Assembly: GCA_030018675.1 (NCBI GenBank)
Contig: JASEHT010000005.1
Coordinates: forward strand, 1 to 35,306
Origin: Smithella sp.
Lineage (GTDB): Bacteria > Desulfobacterota > Syntrophia > Syntrophales > Smithellaceae
Direction of reading: 5' to 3'
Length of the DNA stretch: 35,306 nucleotides
In this document: positions 8,558-16,798 of the stretch, in pieces
How the letters are laid out: each line of letters starts with the position of its first letter
How positions within the stretch are numbered: position 1 is the stretch's first letter
The notes under the pieces: generated by a model
Seen by the model: only the letters and a program-made list of their open reading frames with translations
Database searches by the model: none
Told to the model about the DNA's origin: nothing
Program-made: the position numbers and the translations under genes

Positions 8558-8590
8558 GTTAATTCTCCTCCGTTAAATAGGTCAAGCCTC

Positions 8591-8619
8591 GAAATAACCG
8601 GCATGACCGAAACTGTCAA
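8591..8619 (-). promoter_or_regulatory. Possible proximal promoter of the LysM gene
   Basis: Minus-strand TTGACA (8614-8619), 17-base spacer, TATTTC (8591-8596). The -35 is perfect and the -10 is weak. It would give a leader of only ~25 bases. Confidence 0.35.
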
Positions 8620-8742
8620 GAATATGGGCGATGGATAAACACTTCCTCTTTCGTGAATATTCAATTTCGAAAGCGGCGCGTGTAACATGAAGGTCGCAAT
8701 TCGGAATTGCTGAATAAAACAATCACGCAAAGCGGAAAGCAT

Positions 8743-8760
8743 CAACAATATCCATTGTTG
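8743..8760. promoter_or_regulatory. 18-bp palindrome at the predicted LysM transcript start
   Basis: CAACAAT-ATCC-ATTGTTG is a perfect 7-bp inverted repeat. It begins at the predicted start site of the distal promoter (8768-8796), so it could be an operator or a 5' mRNA-stabilising hairpin. Confidence 0.45.
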
Positions 8761-8767
8761 CGCTGAT

Positions 8768-8796
8768 AATATATGAGGAAAGATTTTGTATGTCAA
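8768..8796 (-). promoter_or_regulatory. Strong sigma70 promoter for the LysM gene
   Basis: Minus-strand TTGACA (8791-8796), exactly 17 bases, then TATATT (8768-8773). The predicted start is near 8760, leaving a leader of ~200 bases before the LysM start codon. Confidence 0.65.
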
Positions 8797-8805
8797 GAAA
8801 ATATA

Positions 8806-8856
8806 AGCCGCTTTTCGTGGCGCAGCCGGTATAAAATGGCTTTGCTGAAAGCGGCT
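8806..8856 (-). terminator. Long inverted repeat, possible terminator of the small membrane gene
   Basis: On the minus strand AGCCGCTTTC pairs with GAAAAGCGGCT (one bulged A) across a ~30-base loop, followed by the T-rich TTATATTTTCTT. It lies 12 bases past the stop of the 56-aa gene at 8868 and just upstream of the LysM promoter. Confidence 0.45.
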
Positions 8857-8867
8857 GTCGCACGCCG

Positions 8868-9038
8868 TCAACCTTTCAGACTGATGAAGAGACCGAGGAC
8901 AGCCAGAAAAGACAGAATCAAGGGATTTTGCGCCGCTCGGAGACCTTCGATTTGTTCCGGACCCATGCATTGCGATAGCTGAACCCCGAGATAGATGACG
9001 ATGCCCAAATTCAGTACCACGCCCAGTAAGGTTAGCAT
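8868..9038 (-). CDS. Small two-helix membrane protein, not in the ORF track
   Basis: A 56-codon gene below the ORF track cut-off. Its start codon follows an excellent ribosome site (AAAGGAGG, 6 bases before ATG). The translation begins MLTLLGVVLNLGIVIYLGVQ and ends LILSFLAVLGLFISLKG, giving two hydrophobic segments (residues ~2-20 and ~37-54) joined by a polar loop holding one Cys and CMGPEQIEGLRAAQ. This suggests a small inner-membrane hairpin protein. I do not recognise it. It lies 74 bases downstream of the 785-aa Sel1 protein on the same strand and is followed by an inverted repeat that may be its terminator, so it could be the last gene of the Sel1 run. Confidence 0.65.
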   Translation of the reverse strand: MLTLLGVVLNLGIVIYLGVQLSQCMGPEQIEGLRAAQNPLILSFLAVLGLFISLKG

Positions 9039-9112
9039 GTGAATCCTCCTTTAACCGATGTATGAAGTGTATGCTTAAGCGTACCGCATCAAAAAAAGAA
9101 TTTACGTTTAGG

Positions 9113-11470
9113 CTATTCCCGGCGTTTGGTTTCCATCTCTTTCAGCTTTTTCCGAGCCTTGACGTTGCCCTGTTCGGCGGCCTTGCGAAACCATTTAATC
9201 GCTTCGGTGGAGTTCTGTTCGACAAAGATGCCGTCCAGATATAAATCCCCGAGCCAGTTCTGGGAGTCTTCATGCCCCTGTTCGGCGGCCTTGGAAAACC
9301 ATTTGACGGCCTCGACAACATTTTTTTCGACACCTTCGCCATAGAAATATTTCACGCCAAGATTATACTGAGCCTCCACGTCCTCCTGTTCGGCGGCTTT
9401 GGAAAACCATTTAATGGCTTCCTGAAAATTCTGTTCGACACCCGTGCCTTCCTGATACAGGATGGCGATATTCATTTGAGCCCTGGTATCTTCCTGCTCG
9501 GCGGCTTTGAGGAACCATTGAGCCGCTTCGACATAATCCTGCGGGACACCCAGGCCGTCCTGATACAGCACGCCCAGATTGAATTGCGCGGTCGGATTTC
9601 CCTGTTGGGCCGCTTTAAGATACCACTTGGCCGCCTCGGCGTCATTCTGCTCAACGCCTTCTCCCTGCTGATACATCCAGGCCAGATTAAACTGCGATTT
9701 CATGTCTTCCTGTTGCGCGGCCTCAAGGAACCATTTCAGCGCTTCGGCATCATTCTGTTCGACCCCATCACCCCTTTGATACATAACGCCCAGATTGTAT
9801 TGGGCGCTGGATATCCCCTGTGCGGCCGCTTTGAGAAACCATTGAGCCGCTTCGGCATAATCCTGTGGGACGCCCAGACCGTCCTGATACATTATGCCCA
9901 GATTAAACTGTGCTCCCGCCTGTCCGAGTGAGGCTGCCTTGTGAAACCACTTGACCGCTTCGGCATCGTTTTGTTCCACGCCTTTCCCTTTATTATACAT
10001 GCTGCCGATCCAGTGCTGGGCATCCGCATTTCCCTGCCGGCCAGCCTTGAGGAACCATTTGACCGCTTCGGCATCGTCTTTTTCGGCGCCTTGGCCGTTG
10101 TAATATGTCAGTCCCATATTAAATTGGGCGTTCGCATCTCCTTGCTCGGCCGCCCGAAGATACCATTTGAATGATTCGGCATCATTCTGATCGACACCGA
10201 TGCCCGCCTTATAGAACATGCCCATGATATTCTGGGCGTTGACATCTCCCTGTTCGGCGGCCTTGAGAAACCATTGCGCCGCTTCGGCATAATCCTGCGG
10301 GACGCCCAGACCGTCCTGATACATCACGCCCAGGTTGAATTGCGCGGCCGGATTTCCCTGTGCCGCCGCTTTCAAAAACCAATGCGCCGCCTCGGCATCG
10401 TTTCTGGAAACACATTCTCCTTCCTGATACATGATTCCCAAATTGAAGTGAGCCGTCGCGTCTTCCTGCTCCGCCGCTTTCAGCAACCATTTTACCGCCT
10501 CGGCATCGTTCTGTTCAACGCCGTTACCTTCCTTATACATCATGCCCAGAAAAGCTTGCGCGTAAGCCTGTCCCTGTTCCGCAGCGTTGAGATACCACTC
10601 GGCCGCCGACATATCTTTCTGATCAGGGTGATCTTCTTCAATGTTTCCATTGGCTTGTTGAACGTCGGCGTGTTGGAGTGAGACGGGTTGGGAAGGCGGC
10701 AATTCGCTTTCGTCATCTTCTTCTTCCGGAACTTCCAGTATATCCAGCACGCTCTGGGCATCGGTGTTGCCCTGTTCGGCTGCCTTGCGATACCATTTTG
10801 CGGCCTCTTTTTCATCCTGAGGAACGCCTTTACCTTCTATATACAGCATGCCCATGATATTCTGGGCTTCCGAGTCTCCTTGTTCGGCCGCCCTGCGATA
10901 CCATTTTGCGGCTTCGGCATCATCCTTCGGAATGAATGTGCCGTCGCGATAGATGCCTGCGAGCCAGACCTGAGCTTCCATATTGCCGTTTTCAGCCGCC
11001 TTGCGATACCACTTCACGGCTTCGGCAAAGTCCTGTGTGACACCTTCACCGTTATGGTACATCCATCCCAGATATAATTGAGCGTCGGGATTTCCCTGCT
11101 GTGCCGATTCGCGATACCATCTGGCCGCTTCGGTATCGATCTGTGGCACGCCTTTCCCTTCCTGATACATCCAGGCCAGGTTTAACTGAGCGTCCGCCTG
11201 GCCCTTTTCCGCCGCTTTGAGAAACCATTTCGCGGCTTTATAGTAGTCCTGCGGCACGCCTTTTCCGTCTTTGTAAATGATTCCCATCATGGTCAGCGCA
11301 TAAGCATTCTTTTGCTGCGCCGCCTTGCGATACCACTTTATCGCTTCAGCATCATCCTGCGGCACGCCTTTCCCTTCCTGATACATCCAGGCCAGGTCCA
11401 ACTGGGCATCGGTGTCTCCCCGTTCGGCCGCTTCCAGCATGTCCGTTAAAGATTCTTCATTTTTATTCAT
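9113..11470 (-). CDS. 785-aa Sel1-repeat protein
   Basis: An alpha-solenoid scaffold of 20 Sel1-like (TPR-related) repeats. I could parse the whole protein: a 19-residue leader, six 36-residue units, one 66-residue unit, thirteen more 36-residue units and a 16-residue basic cap (KARKKLKEMETKRRE). The unit pattern is AQFNLGVMYQDGLGVPQDYA then EAAQWFLKAAEQGN. Unit 7 carries a 30-residue expansion, and the resulting linker at ~246-287 is rich in Asp, Glu and Pro. There is no signal peptide, so the protein is probably cytoplasmic, unlike secreted Sel1 proteins such as EnhC or the Hcp group. Units 10, 14 and 17 are nearly identical, a sign of recent duplication. The ribosome site is weak. The gene lies 128 bases downstream of the 1513-aa paralogue. 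Function is unknown; a protein-binding scaffold is likely. Confidence 0.88.
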   Translation of the reverse strand: MNKNEESLTDMLEAAERGDTDAQLDLAWMYQEGKGVPQDDAEAIKWYRKAAQQKNAYALTMMGIIYKDGKGVPQDYYKAAKWFLKAAEKGQADAQLNLAWMYQEGKGVPQIDTEAARWYRESAQQGNPDAQLYLGWMYHNGEGVTQDFAEAVKWYRKAAENGNMEAQVWLAGIYRDGTFIPKDDAEAAKWYRRAAEQGDSEAQNIMGMLYIEGKGVPQDEKEAAKWYRKAAEQGNTDAQSVLDILEVPEEEDDESELPPSQPVSLQHADVQQANGNIEEDHPDQKDMSAAEWYLNAAEQGQAYAQAFLGMMYKEGNGVEQNDAEAVKWLLKAAEQEDATAHFNLGIMYQEGECVSRNDAEAAHWFLKAAAQGNPAAQFNLGVMYQDGLGVPQDYAEAAQWFLKAAEQGDVNAQNIMGMFYKAGIGVDQNDAESFKWYLRAAEQGDANAQFNMGLTYYNGQGAEKDDAEAVKWFLKAGRQGNADAQHWIGSMYNKGKGVEQNDAEAVKWFHKAASLGQAGAQFNLGIMYQDGLGVPQDYAEAAQWFLKAAAQGISSAQYNLGVMYQRGDGVEQNDAEALKWFLEAAQQEDMKSQFNLAWMYQQGEGVEQNDAEAAKWYLKAAQQGNPTAQFNLGVLYQDGLGVPQDYVEAAQWFLKAAEQEDTRAQMNIAILYQEGTGVEQNFQEAIKWFSKAAEQEDVEAQYNLGVKYFYGEGVEKNVVEAVKWFSKAAEQGHEDSQNWLGDLYLDGIFVEQNSTEAIKWFRKAAEQGNVKARKKLKEMETKRRE
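10610..10735 (-). other. Acidic linker interrupting the Sel1 array
   Basis: This segment encodes residues ~246-287 of the 785-aa Sel1 protein (EVPEEEDDESELPP and onward). It replaces the normal loop between the two helices of repeat 7 and divides the solenoid into 6 and 13 intact units. Confidence 0.7.
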
Positions 11471-11598
11471 AGCTCATATTCCGTGTGTAAAACATTAACC
11501 ATTGAAATTAATATGCTCCGAGTAATCATTATATTATCACATTATTGGGAGGAGAATATATCTATTTGTTCATTCCCGGTTTTATGTCTTTGTGGAAG

Positions 11599-14500
11599 TC
11601 AGGACTTTTTATCTTTCATTTTGTTAAGCCTGAGTTGCGCGGTGGCGTGTCCCAGTCCGGCCGCCTTGCCGTACCATTTTCGGGCTTCCTCATTGTTCTG
11701 CTCTACTCCCAGACCGTCCTGAAACATCCCTCCCAGATAAAACTGGGCAACAACAATTCCTCGATGACACATGGCGGTCAGATTATTCAGGGCGGTTTCG
11801 TGGCCTTGTTCCGCGGCTTTTCTGTACCACTTTGCCGCCTCTTCATTATCCGGAGGCATTCCTTCGCCTTCTTCATAAATCAAACCCAGCGTAAATTGCG
11901 CAACGGAATTTCCTCTGTTGCCCATTTCAATCAGATTGTTCAGCGCGTCTTCATCTCCATGGCGGATCGCTTTGCGGTACCATTGGACCGCCTCGCTGGT
12001 GTCCTGTTTGACGCCCTGGCCTTTTTCATAAATCAAGCCGAGCGTGAACTGGGCATTGATATCTTCTTTTCCCGCGGCCTTCAAAAACCATTTCACGGCC
12101 TCTTGATCGTCCTGCGCAACGCCTTCGCCGTTTTTGTACATCAACCCCAGGTTATACTGAGCTTGTTCGTTTTCCTGTTCGGCCGCCAATCGATACCATT
12201 TTACGGCTTCGTCGTAATTCCGCGGAACGCCTGTGCCATTGTAGCAGAGAACGCCGAGATTGTTTTGGGCGTCGGCGTTTCCCTGCTCGGCGGCCAGTCG
12301 AAACCACTTGGCTGTTTCGGTGTCATTTCTGGACACGCCTTTTTCATTCAGGAACATAATGCCGAGATTGTTTTGGGCGCCGGCGTCTCCCTGTTCGGCG
12401 GCTTTGAGCAACCATTTCACGGCTTCATCATCACTTTGCTCCACCCCCTCACCGTTTTTATACATCAGGGCGAGATTGTTCCGGGCACGGGTGTTGCCCG
12501 ACTCCGCCGCTTTGAGGAACCATTTCGCCGCTTCGGCGTAATCCTGCTCAACGCCTTCTCCGTTCCGATAGACGATACCGAGATTGTTCATCGCCGTGGT
12601 ATTCCCCTGTCCGGCGGCCTTGAGGAACCATTGTAAGGCTTCGGTGTCGTCCTGAGCAACGCCTTTGCCCGTTTTGTACTTCACCCCAAGATTGCATTGG
12701 GCGTTGGCGTTTCCTTGTTCGGCGGCTTTGATGTACCAGCTTGCGGCTTCAGTATCATTCTGCGGAACACCTTGAGCGGCATCATATTTTAATCCCAGGT
12801 TGAATTGTGCGTTGACATTTCCCTGCTCGGCAGCCTTGAGAAACCATGATACGGATTCGTCATCGCTTTGCAAGACGCCCAATCCGTTTTGATACATTTC
12901 ACCCAGATTAAGCTGAGCGATATCGTTGCCTCTTGCGGCCATATCAATCAGATGAGTGAGCGCATCGGCATTTCCCTGCACGACGGCCTGACGATGCCAT
13001 TGGATTGCCTCATCCTCATCCTGTTGGAGTCCCTGGCCCTTTTCATACTTAACGGCCAGATTAAATTGCGCTTCGGCATTCCCCTGTTCGGCGGCAAGAC
13101 GATACCATTTGACTGCTTCTGAGTGATCCTGCGGAACGCCTTCGCCCTGCTCATACTGCATGGCCAGATTGAACTGGGCGAATGCGTGACCATCTTCCGC
13201 CGCCAGGCGATACCATTTTGCGGCTTCGGCGTCATCCTGTGCCACCACTTTCCCCTTCTGATGCATCAATCCCAAATGGTACCGGGCGTTGGCGTCTTCC
13301 GCCTCGGCGGCTTTGAGAAACCATTTCGCGGCTTCGGCGTCATCCTGCGCCACCCCTTTTCCGTTTTTGTACATCAGTCCCAGATGATAGCAGGCGCCGG
13401 TATCTCCCTGTTCGGCGGCGCCGCGATACCATTGTGCCGCTTCGGCATAATCCTGCGGGAACCCCCGGCCTTCCTGATGCATTTCCGCAAAAAGGATTTG
13501 GGCATAGGTATTGCCGTGCCGGGCGGCCTTGTGCAGCCATTTTGCCGCTTCGGCGTCCTCCTGTGATACGCCTTCTCCTCTGCGGTACATCAAACCGAGA
13601 TGGATATACGCGCGCGCATCTCCCTGTTCGGCGGCCTTGCGAAACCAGTGCGCCGCCTTTTCATCATCCGCGCCGGCGCCTTCACCGTGATAATACTGCC
13701 ATGCCAGTTTATACTGCGCCTCGGCGCTGCCTTGTCCGGCGGCACATTGCAGCCACTTGACTGCTTCGGCATCGTCCTGTAAAACCCCCGTTCCTTCCTG
13801 ATAGATTTCAGCCAGAGTGGTTTGGGCGGTTACATTTCCCTTGTGGCTCATGACCATCAGATTATTCAGCGCCGCCGAATCTCCCCGCTGTGCCGATTGG
13901 ACAAAACAGGCGAGCGCTTCCGCATCATTCTGCTGAACGCCTTCGCCCTTATAATATTTTACGCCCAGATTACATAAAGCGCTCACTTTTCCTTGTCCGG
14001 CGGCACATTGCAGCCACTTGACCGCTTCGACATCATCCCGCTCGACGCCTTCGCCTTTTTCATACAGCACGGCCAGCTGAAGCTGCGCGTCTGAAATATC
14101 CTGATCGGCCGCCAGGCGAAACCAGGTCGCGGCTTCAGCGTCATCCCGCGCAACGCCTGTGCCTTCATGGTACATCAGCCCCAGCAAATACTGTGCTTGC
14201 GCGATTCCCCGCTCGGCGGCCATGCGAAACCATTTCAGTGCTTCCTCTTCGTCATGAGGAACGCCTTCTCCGTTACGGCACATCCATCCGAGCTGATACT
14301 GGGCGTCGGGGTTTCCTTTTCCGGCGGCTTTCCGGTACCATTTTGCCGCTTCGAAATAATCCCGGGGAAGGCCACTTCCTTCCCGGTACATTTCCGCCAA
14401 AATGCTTTGAGCGTACGTATTATCCAGCTGCGCCGCCTTCTGATACCATTGGACAGCCTGAGCGAGATCCCGGGGGACGCCCTTGCCTTCCTGGTACATC

Positions 14501-16140
14501 AATGCGAGATTCATCTGGGCGAAAACATTTTCCTGCTCGGCCGCCAGGCGAAACCATTTCGCGGCTTCGGCATCATCCTGAACAACACCTTTCCCGTTGC
14601 GATACAGCCATCCCAGATGATACTGGGCGTCGGCGCTTCCTTTTCCCGACGCCTTGCGGTACCATTTTTCAGCTTCCGCGAAATCCTGCGGGACGCCTTC
14701 TCCGGCATGATACATCGCTCCCAGATAGAACTGCGCTTCGGCAAAGTCCTGCACCGCGGATTTCCGGAACCATTTTGCGGCTTCAGCATCGTCAAGAGGA
14801 AATCCGTCACCCTTGATGTACATCAAGCCCAGATAAAATTGCGCATCGGCCAGATCCTGTTTTGCCGCTTTGCTGTACCATTTCACCGCTTCGGCATAAT
14901 CCTGCGGGAAAATTTTGCCTTCTTCATGCATCCGTCCGATATTGAACTGAGCGACGGCGCTGCCTTTTTCGCTCATGGACTTCAGACTCTTTAACGCCTT
15001 AGTGTCTCCCTGTTCCGCCGCCTTGCGGTACCACTTTGCCGCTTCAGCGTCGTCTTGAGCAACATAGTTCCCTTTGTGATACATTTCTCCGAGACTTCGC
15101 TGCGCCTTGGTGTCGCCCTGTTTTGCCGCCTTGTGGTACCATTTCACCGCTTCCGTAAAATTCTGCGGCACACCGTTGCCGAAGGAATACATCGATCCCA
15201 GATTGAATTGCGCCTTCGCATCCCCTTGTTTGGCGGCCTTTCGGTACCATTTTGAAGCTTCCGCATAATCCTGCGGGACGCCCTTGCCGTTCTCATATTT
15301 CACGCCGAGACTGTTTTGAGCGTTCGCGTCTCCCTGTTCGGCGGCTTTGCGAAACCAATTGACGGCCTCCGTGTCATTCTTTGGCACGCCGTCTCCCTGT
15401 TCAAAGATCAGCCCCAGCGCAAATTGTGCCTCCGCATCTCCCTGTTCGGCGGCCTTGCGAAACCAGTTGGCGGCTTCCCTGTCATCTTTGGCCACGCCCC
15501 GGCCTTCTTTGTATAGCAAGCCGAGTTTATACTGCGCTGAAGCAAGCCCCTGTTCCGCCGCTTTGCTGTACCATTTCACCGCTTCGGCATAATCCTGCGG
15601 GAGATCCTCGCCGCTGTGGTATCTCGAACCAAAGTTGTACTGGGCCAGTGCGTCCCCGTTTTCAGCTTCTTTTCCGTACCATTTCATGGCTTCGGCATGA
15701 TCCTGCTCGACGCCTTTGCCGTTATCGTACATCCATCCCAGTGTGTTCTGCGCGATCGTGTTTCCCTGTTCGGCGGCCTTGCGGTACCATGTTGCGGCTT
15801 CAACATCATCCTGTCCGACGCCGTTTCCATGGTGATACATGGCTCCCAGATGTACCTGGGCGGCGACATTTCCCTGCTCGGCGGCCTTGCAAAGCCACTT
15901 GATCGCTTCATCATGATCAGGCGCAACGCCTTCTCCGGCATGGTACATTAATCCCAGATTGAATTGCGCCTCCGCGACATCCTGTTCGGCCGCTTTACGA
16001 AACCATTGGAGCGCCTCGTCATCATCCTGCGGAATTTCTTCACCGTGCCGGTGCATCAAACCGAGATGGCACTGTGCCTCCGCGTTTCCCTGGTCGGCCG
16101 CTTCATGGATTTCTGCTAAAGAGAGTTTTTTGATGTCCAT
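11599..16140 (-). CDS. 1513-aa giant Sel1-repeat protein
   Basis: A very long Sel1-repeat solenoid. Manual parsing accounts for every residue: a 19-aa leader, 39 units of 36 aa, five 15-aa half-units and a 15-aa C-terminal cap (19+1404+75+15=1513). The unit consensus is AQFNLGLMYHNGEGVPQDDA then EAAKWYRKAAEQGD. The half-units (consensus ALNNLxxMxxRGN) follow units 10, 20, 28, 37 and 38 and resemble the C-terminal cap, so the protein looks like several fused Sel1 proteins. No signal peptide or transmembrane segment is present, so it is probably cytoplasmic. The start codon has no clear Shine-Dalgarno site; it lies 24 bases after the 106-aa gene, which may allow coupling. Sel1 repeats mediate protein-protein contacts, often in signalling. 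Partner and role are unknown. Confidence 0.9.
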   Translation of the reverse strand: MDIKKLSLAEIHEAADQGNAEAQCHLGLMHRHGEEIPQDDDEALQWFRKAAEQDVAEAQFNLGLMYHAGEGVAPDHDEAIKWLCKAAEQGNVAAQVHLGAMYHHGNGVGQDDVEAATWYRKAAEQGNTIAQNTLGWMYDNGKGVEQDHAEAMKWYGKEAENGDALAQYNFGSRYHSGEDLPQDYAEAVKWYSKAAEQGLASAQYKLGLLYKEGRGVAKDDREAANWFRKAAEQGDAEAQFALGLIFEQGDGVPKNDTEAVNWFRKAAEQGDANAQNSLGVKYENGKGVPQDYAEASKWYRKAAKQGDAKAQFNLGSMYSFGNGVPQNFTEAVKWYHKAAKQGDTKAQRSLGEMYHKGNYVAQDDAEAAKWYRKAAEQGDTKALKSLKSMSEKGSAVAQFNIGRMHEEGKIFPQDYAEAVKWYSKAAKQDLADAQFYLGLMYIKGDGFPLDDAEAAKWFRKSAVQDFAEAQFYLGAMYHAGEGVPQDFAEAEKWYRKASGKGSADAQYHLGWLYRNGKGVVQDDAEAAKWFRLAAEQENVFAQMNLALMYQEGKGVPRDLAQAVQWYQKAAQLDNTYAQSILAEMYREGSGLPRDYFEAAKWYRKAAGKGNPDAQYQLGWMCRNGEGVPHDEEEALKWFRMAAERGIAQAQYLLGLMYHEGTGVARDDAEAATWFRLAADQDISDAQLQLAVLYEKGEGVERDDVEAVKWLQCAAGQGKVSALCNLGVKYYKGEGVQQNDAEALACFVQSAQRGDSAALNNLMVMSHKGNVTAQTTLAEIYQEGTGVLQDDAEAVKWLQCAAGQGSAEAQYKLAWQYYHGEGAGADDEKAAHWFRKAAEQGDARAYIHLGLMYRRGEGVSQEDAEAAKWLHKAARHGNTYAQILFAEMHQEGRGFPQDYAEAAQWYRGAAEQGDTGACYHLGLMYKNGKGVAQDDAEAAKWFLKAAEAEDANARYHLGLMHQKGKVVAQDDAEAAKWYRLAAEDGHAFAQFNLAMQYEQGEGVPQDHSEAVKWYRLAAEQGNAEAQFNLAVKYEKGQGLQQDEDEAIQWHRQAVVQGNADALTHLIDMAARGNDIAQLNLGEMYQNGLGVLQSDDESVSWFLKAAEQGNVNAQFNLGLKYDAAQGVPQNDTEAASWYIKAAEQGNANAQCNLGVKYKTGKGVAQDDTEALQWFLKAAGQGNTTAMNNLGIVYRNGEGVEQDYAEAAKWFLKAAESGNTRARNNLALMYKNGEGVEQSDDEAVKWLLKAAEQGDAGAQNNLGIMFLNEKGVSRNDTETAKWFRLAAEQGNADAQNNLGVLCYNGTGVPRNYDEAVKWYRLAAEQENEQAQYNLGLMYKNGEGVAQDDQEAVKWFLKAAGKEDINAQFTLGLIYEKGQGVKQDTSEAVQWYRKAIRHGDEDALNNLIEMGNRGNSVAQFTLGLIYEEGEGMPPDNEEAAKWYRKAAEQGHETALNNLTAMCHRGIVVAQFYLGGMFQDGLGVEQNNEEARKWYGKAAGLGHATAQLRLNKMKDKKS

Positions 16141-16164
16141 ACAAAATATTATTCAGAAAAAATT

Positions 16165-16485
16165 TTACTTCCGATCAGTATTCCCTAGGTGTGTTTTGAC
16201 GGTCTTGAAAGCGATGTCTGCGTCTCTGGTAAAAAGCCACCATTGGGGTTTTGTCGTGTGAGGACCCTTCTCTTGATCGCGCCCGCGGCAATAAAACCAG
16301 TGACCGAAGCGCTCGATAGTAACAAATGGATGGTTGCCGGTGCAAAGAATCGAACACGGACGGATTTCTTTGAAAAAAATTGTTTCGTCCGGCACTTCTT
16401 CATTGGCCATGTCTTCCGGTAATTCAATGTGAGAAACATCAATTCCTTCGGCCTCTTTCTTATCCAGCCACTTTGAAATCTTCAT
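16165..16485 (-). CDS. 106-aa protein of unknown function
   Basis: I do not recognise this protein. It is soluble and has no signal peptide. It starts MKISKWLDKKEAEGIDVSHI, contains an acidic stretch (ELPEDMANEEVPDETIFFKE) and then an aromatic-rich half (GNHPFVTIERFGHWFYCRGR, KPQWWLFTRDADIAFKTVK). Two cysteines (PCSILC) and several Trp/His residues might form a small ligand or metal site, but no known motif is complete. The start is well supported by GAGGA four bases before ATG. The gene is sandwiched between the zinc-ribbon gene (14-base gap) and the giant Sel1 gene (24-base gap), so it is almost certainly in one operon with them. Confidence 0.75.
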   Translation of the reverse strand: MKISKWLDKKEAEGIDVSHIELPEDMANEEVPDETIFFKEIRPCSILCTGNHPFVTIERFGHWFYCRGRDQEKGPHTTKPQWWLFTRDADIAFKTVKTHLGNTDRK

Positions 16486-16499
16486 TTTTCCTCATGTCG

Positions 16500-16748
16500 T
16501 TAAAAAATAGGCTGATGGGATTTTTTGCCGTAAACCCGTTCATACGCTTTACAAAAAGGACAAAGGTTCCCTTCGATTTTTTTCACAAACCAGAATGCCG
16601 CGCCTTTTTGCTGCTTGCGGGCGTGTTTACACACGGGACAGGTCAGACAGAACTTTGCCATTTTGCGATCTCTTTCAGAAACTTTAGGTTTTTGCGATGG
16701 AGCTTTTGCTTTCACTTTTGACTTCGCTTTGGATTTCACTTTTGCCAT
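16500..16748 (-). CDS. Lys-rich small zinc-ribbon protein
   Basis: An 82-aa protein when started at MAKVKSKAKSKVKAKAPSQK, which follows AAAGGA; the ORF track version adds 20 unsupported residues. The first ~30 residues are a highly basic Lys/Ala/Ser tail of the kind seen in nucleic-acid-binding proteins. The rest carries two CxxC pairs (CPVC at ~40 and CPFC at ~66), plus another Cys (FCLTCPVCKHARKQ), forming a likely zinc ribbon. Nucleic-acid binding is inferred from composition only. It is the first gene after a near-consensus promoter (16799-16827) and leads the run into the 106-aa and Sel1 genes. Confidence 0.75.
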   Translation of the reverse strand: MAKVKSKAKSKVKAKAPSQKPKVSERDRKMAKFCLTCPVCKHARKQQKGAAFWFVKKIEGNLCPFCKAYERVYGKKSHQPIF

Positions 16749-16798
16749 TGATTGATTTCCTTTGCGGGCGCCGGTTGCGCCATGAAAATTTTGAAACG

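Larger units (their letters stand above)
9113..16140 (-). repeat. 108-bp coding repeats of two Sel1 arrays
   Basis: Across both Sel1 genes the DNA shows a 108-base period matching 36-residue repeats: 39 units in one gene and 20 in the other. The period is interrupted by five 45-base half-units in the larger gene and one 90-base expansion in the smaller. The repeats are diverged and coding, and are therefore not a CRISPR or satellite array. Confidence 0.85.

Noticed and set aside
8500-8970. Minus-strand 156-aa ORF spanning the LysM start
   Set aside because: Overlaps the LysM signal peptide, its promoters and the 56-aa gene in another frame; no ribosome site.
11545-12636. Plus-strand 363-aa ORF with repeated phenylalanine/glycine pattern
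   Set aside because: Shadow of the Sel1 repeats on the opposite strand; its periodicity is inherited from the 108-base coding repeats.
14167-14994. Plus-strand 275-aa ORF
   Set aside because: Another antisense shadow of the giant Sel1 gene.
9113-16140. Regular ~108-base DNA repeats suggesting a CRISPR or satellite array
   Set aside because: Repeats are diverged, lack unique spacers, and translate into continuous 36-residue Sel1 units.
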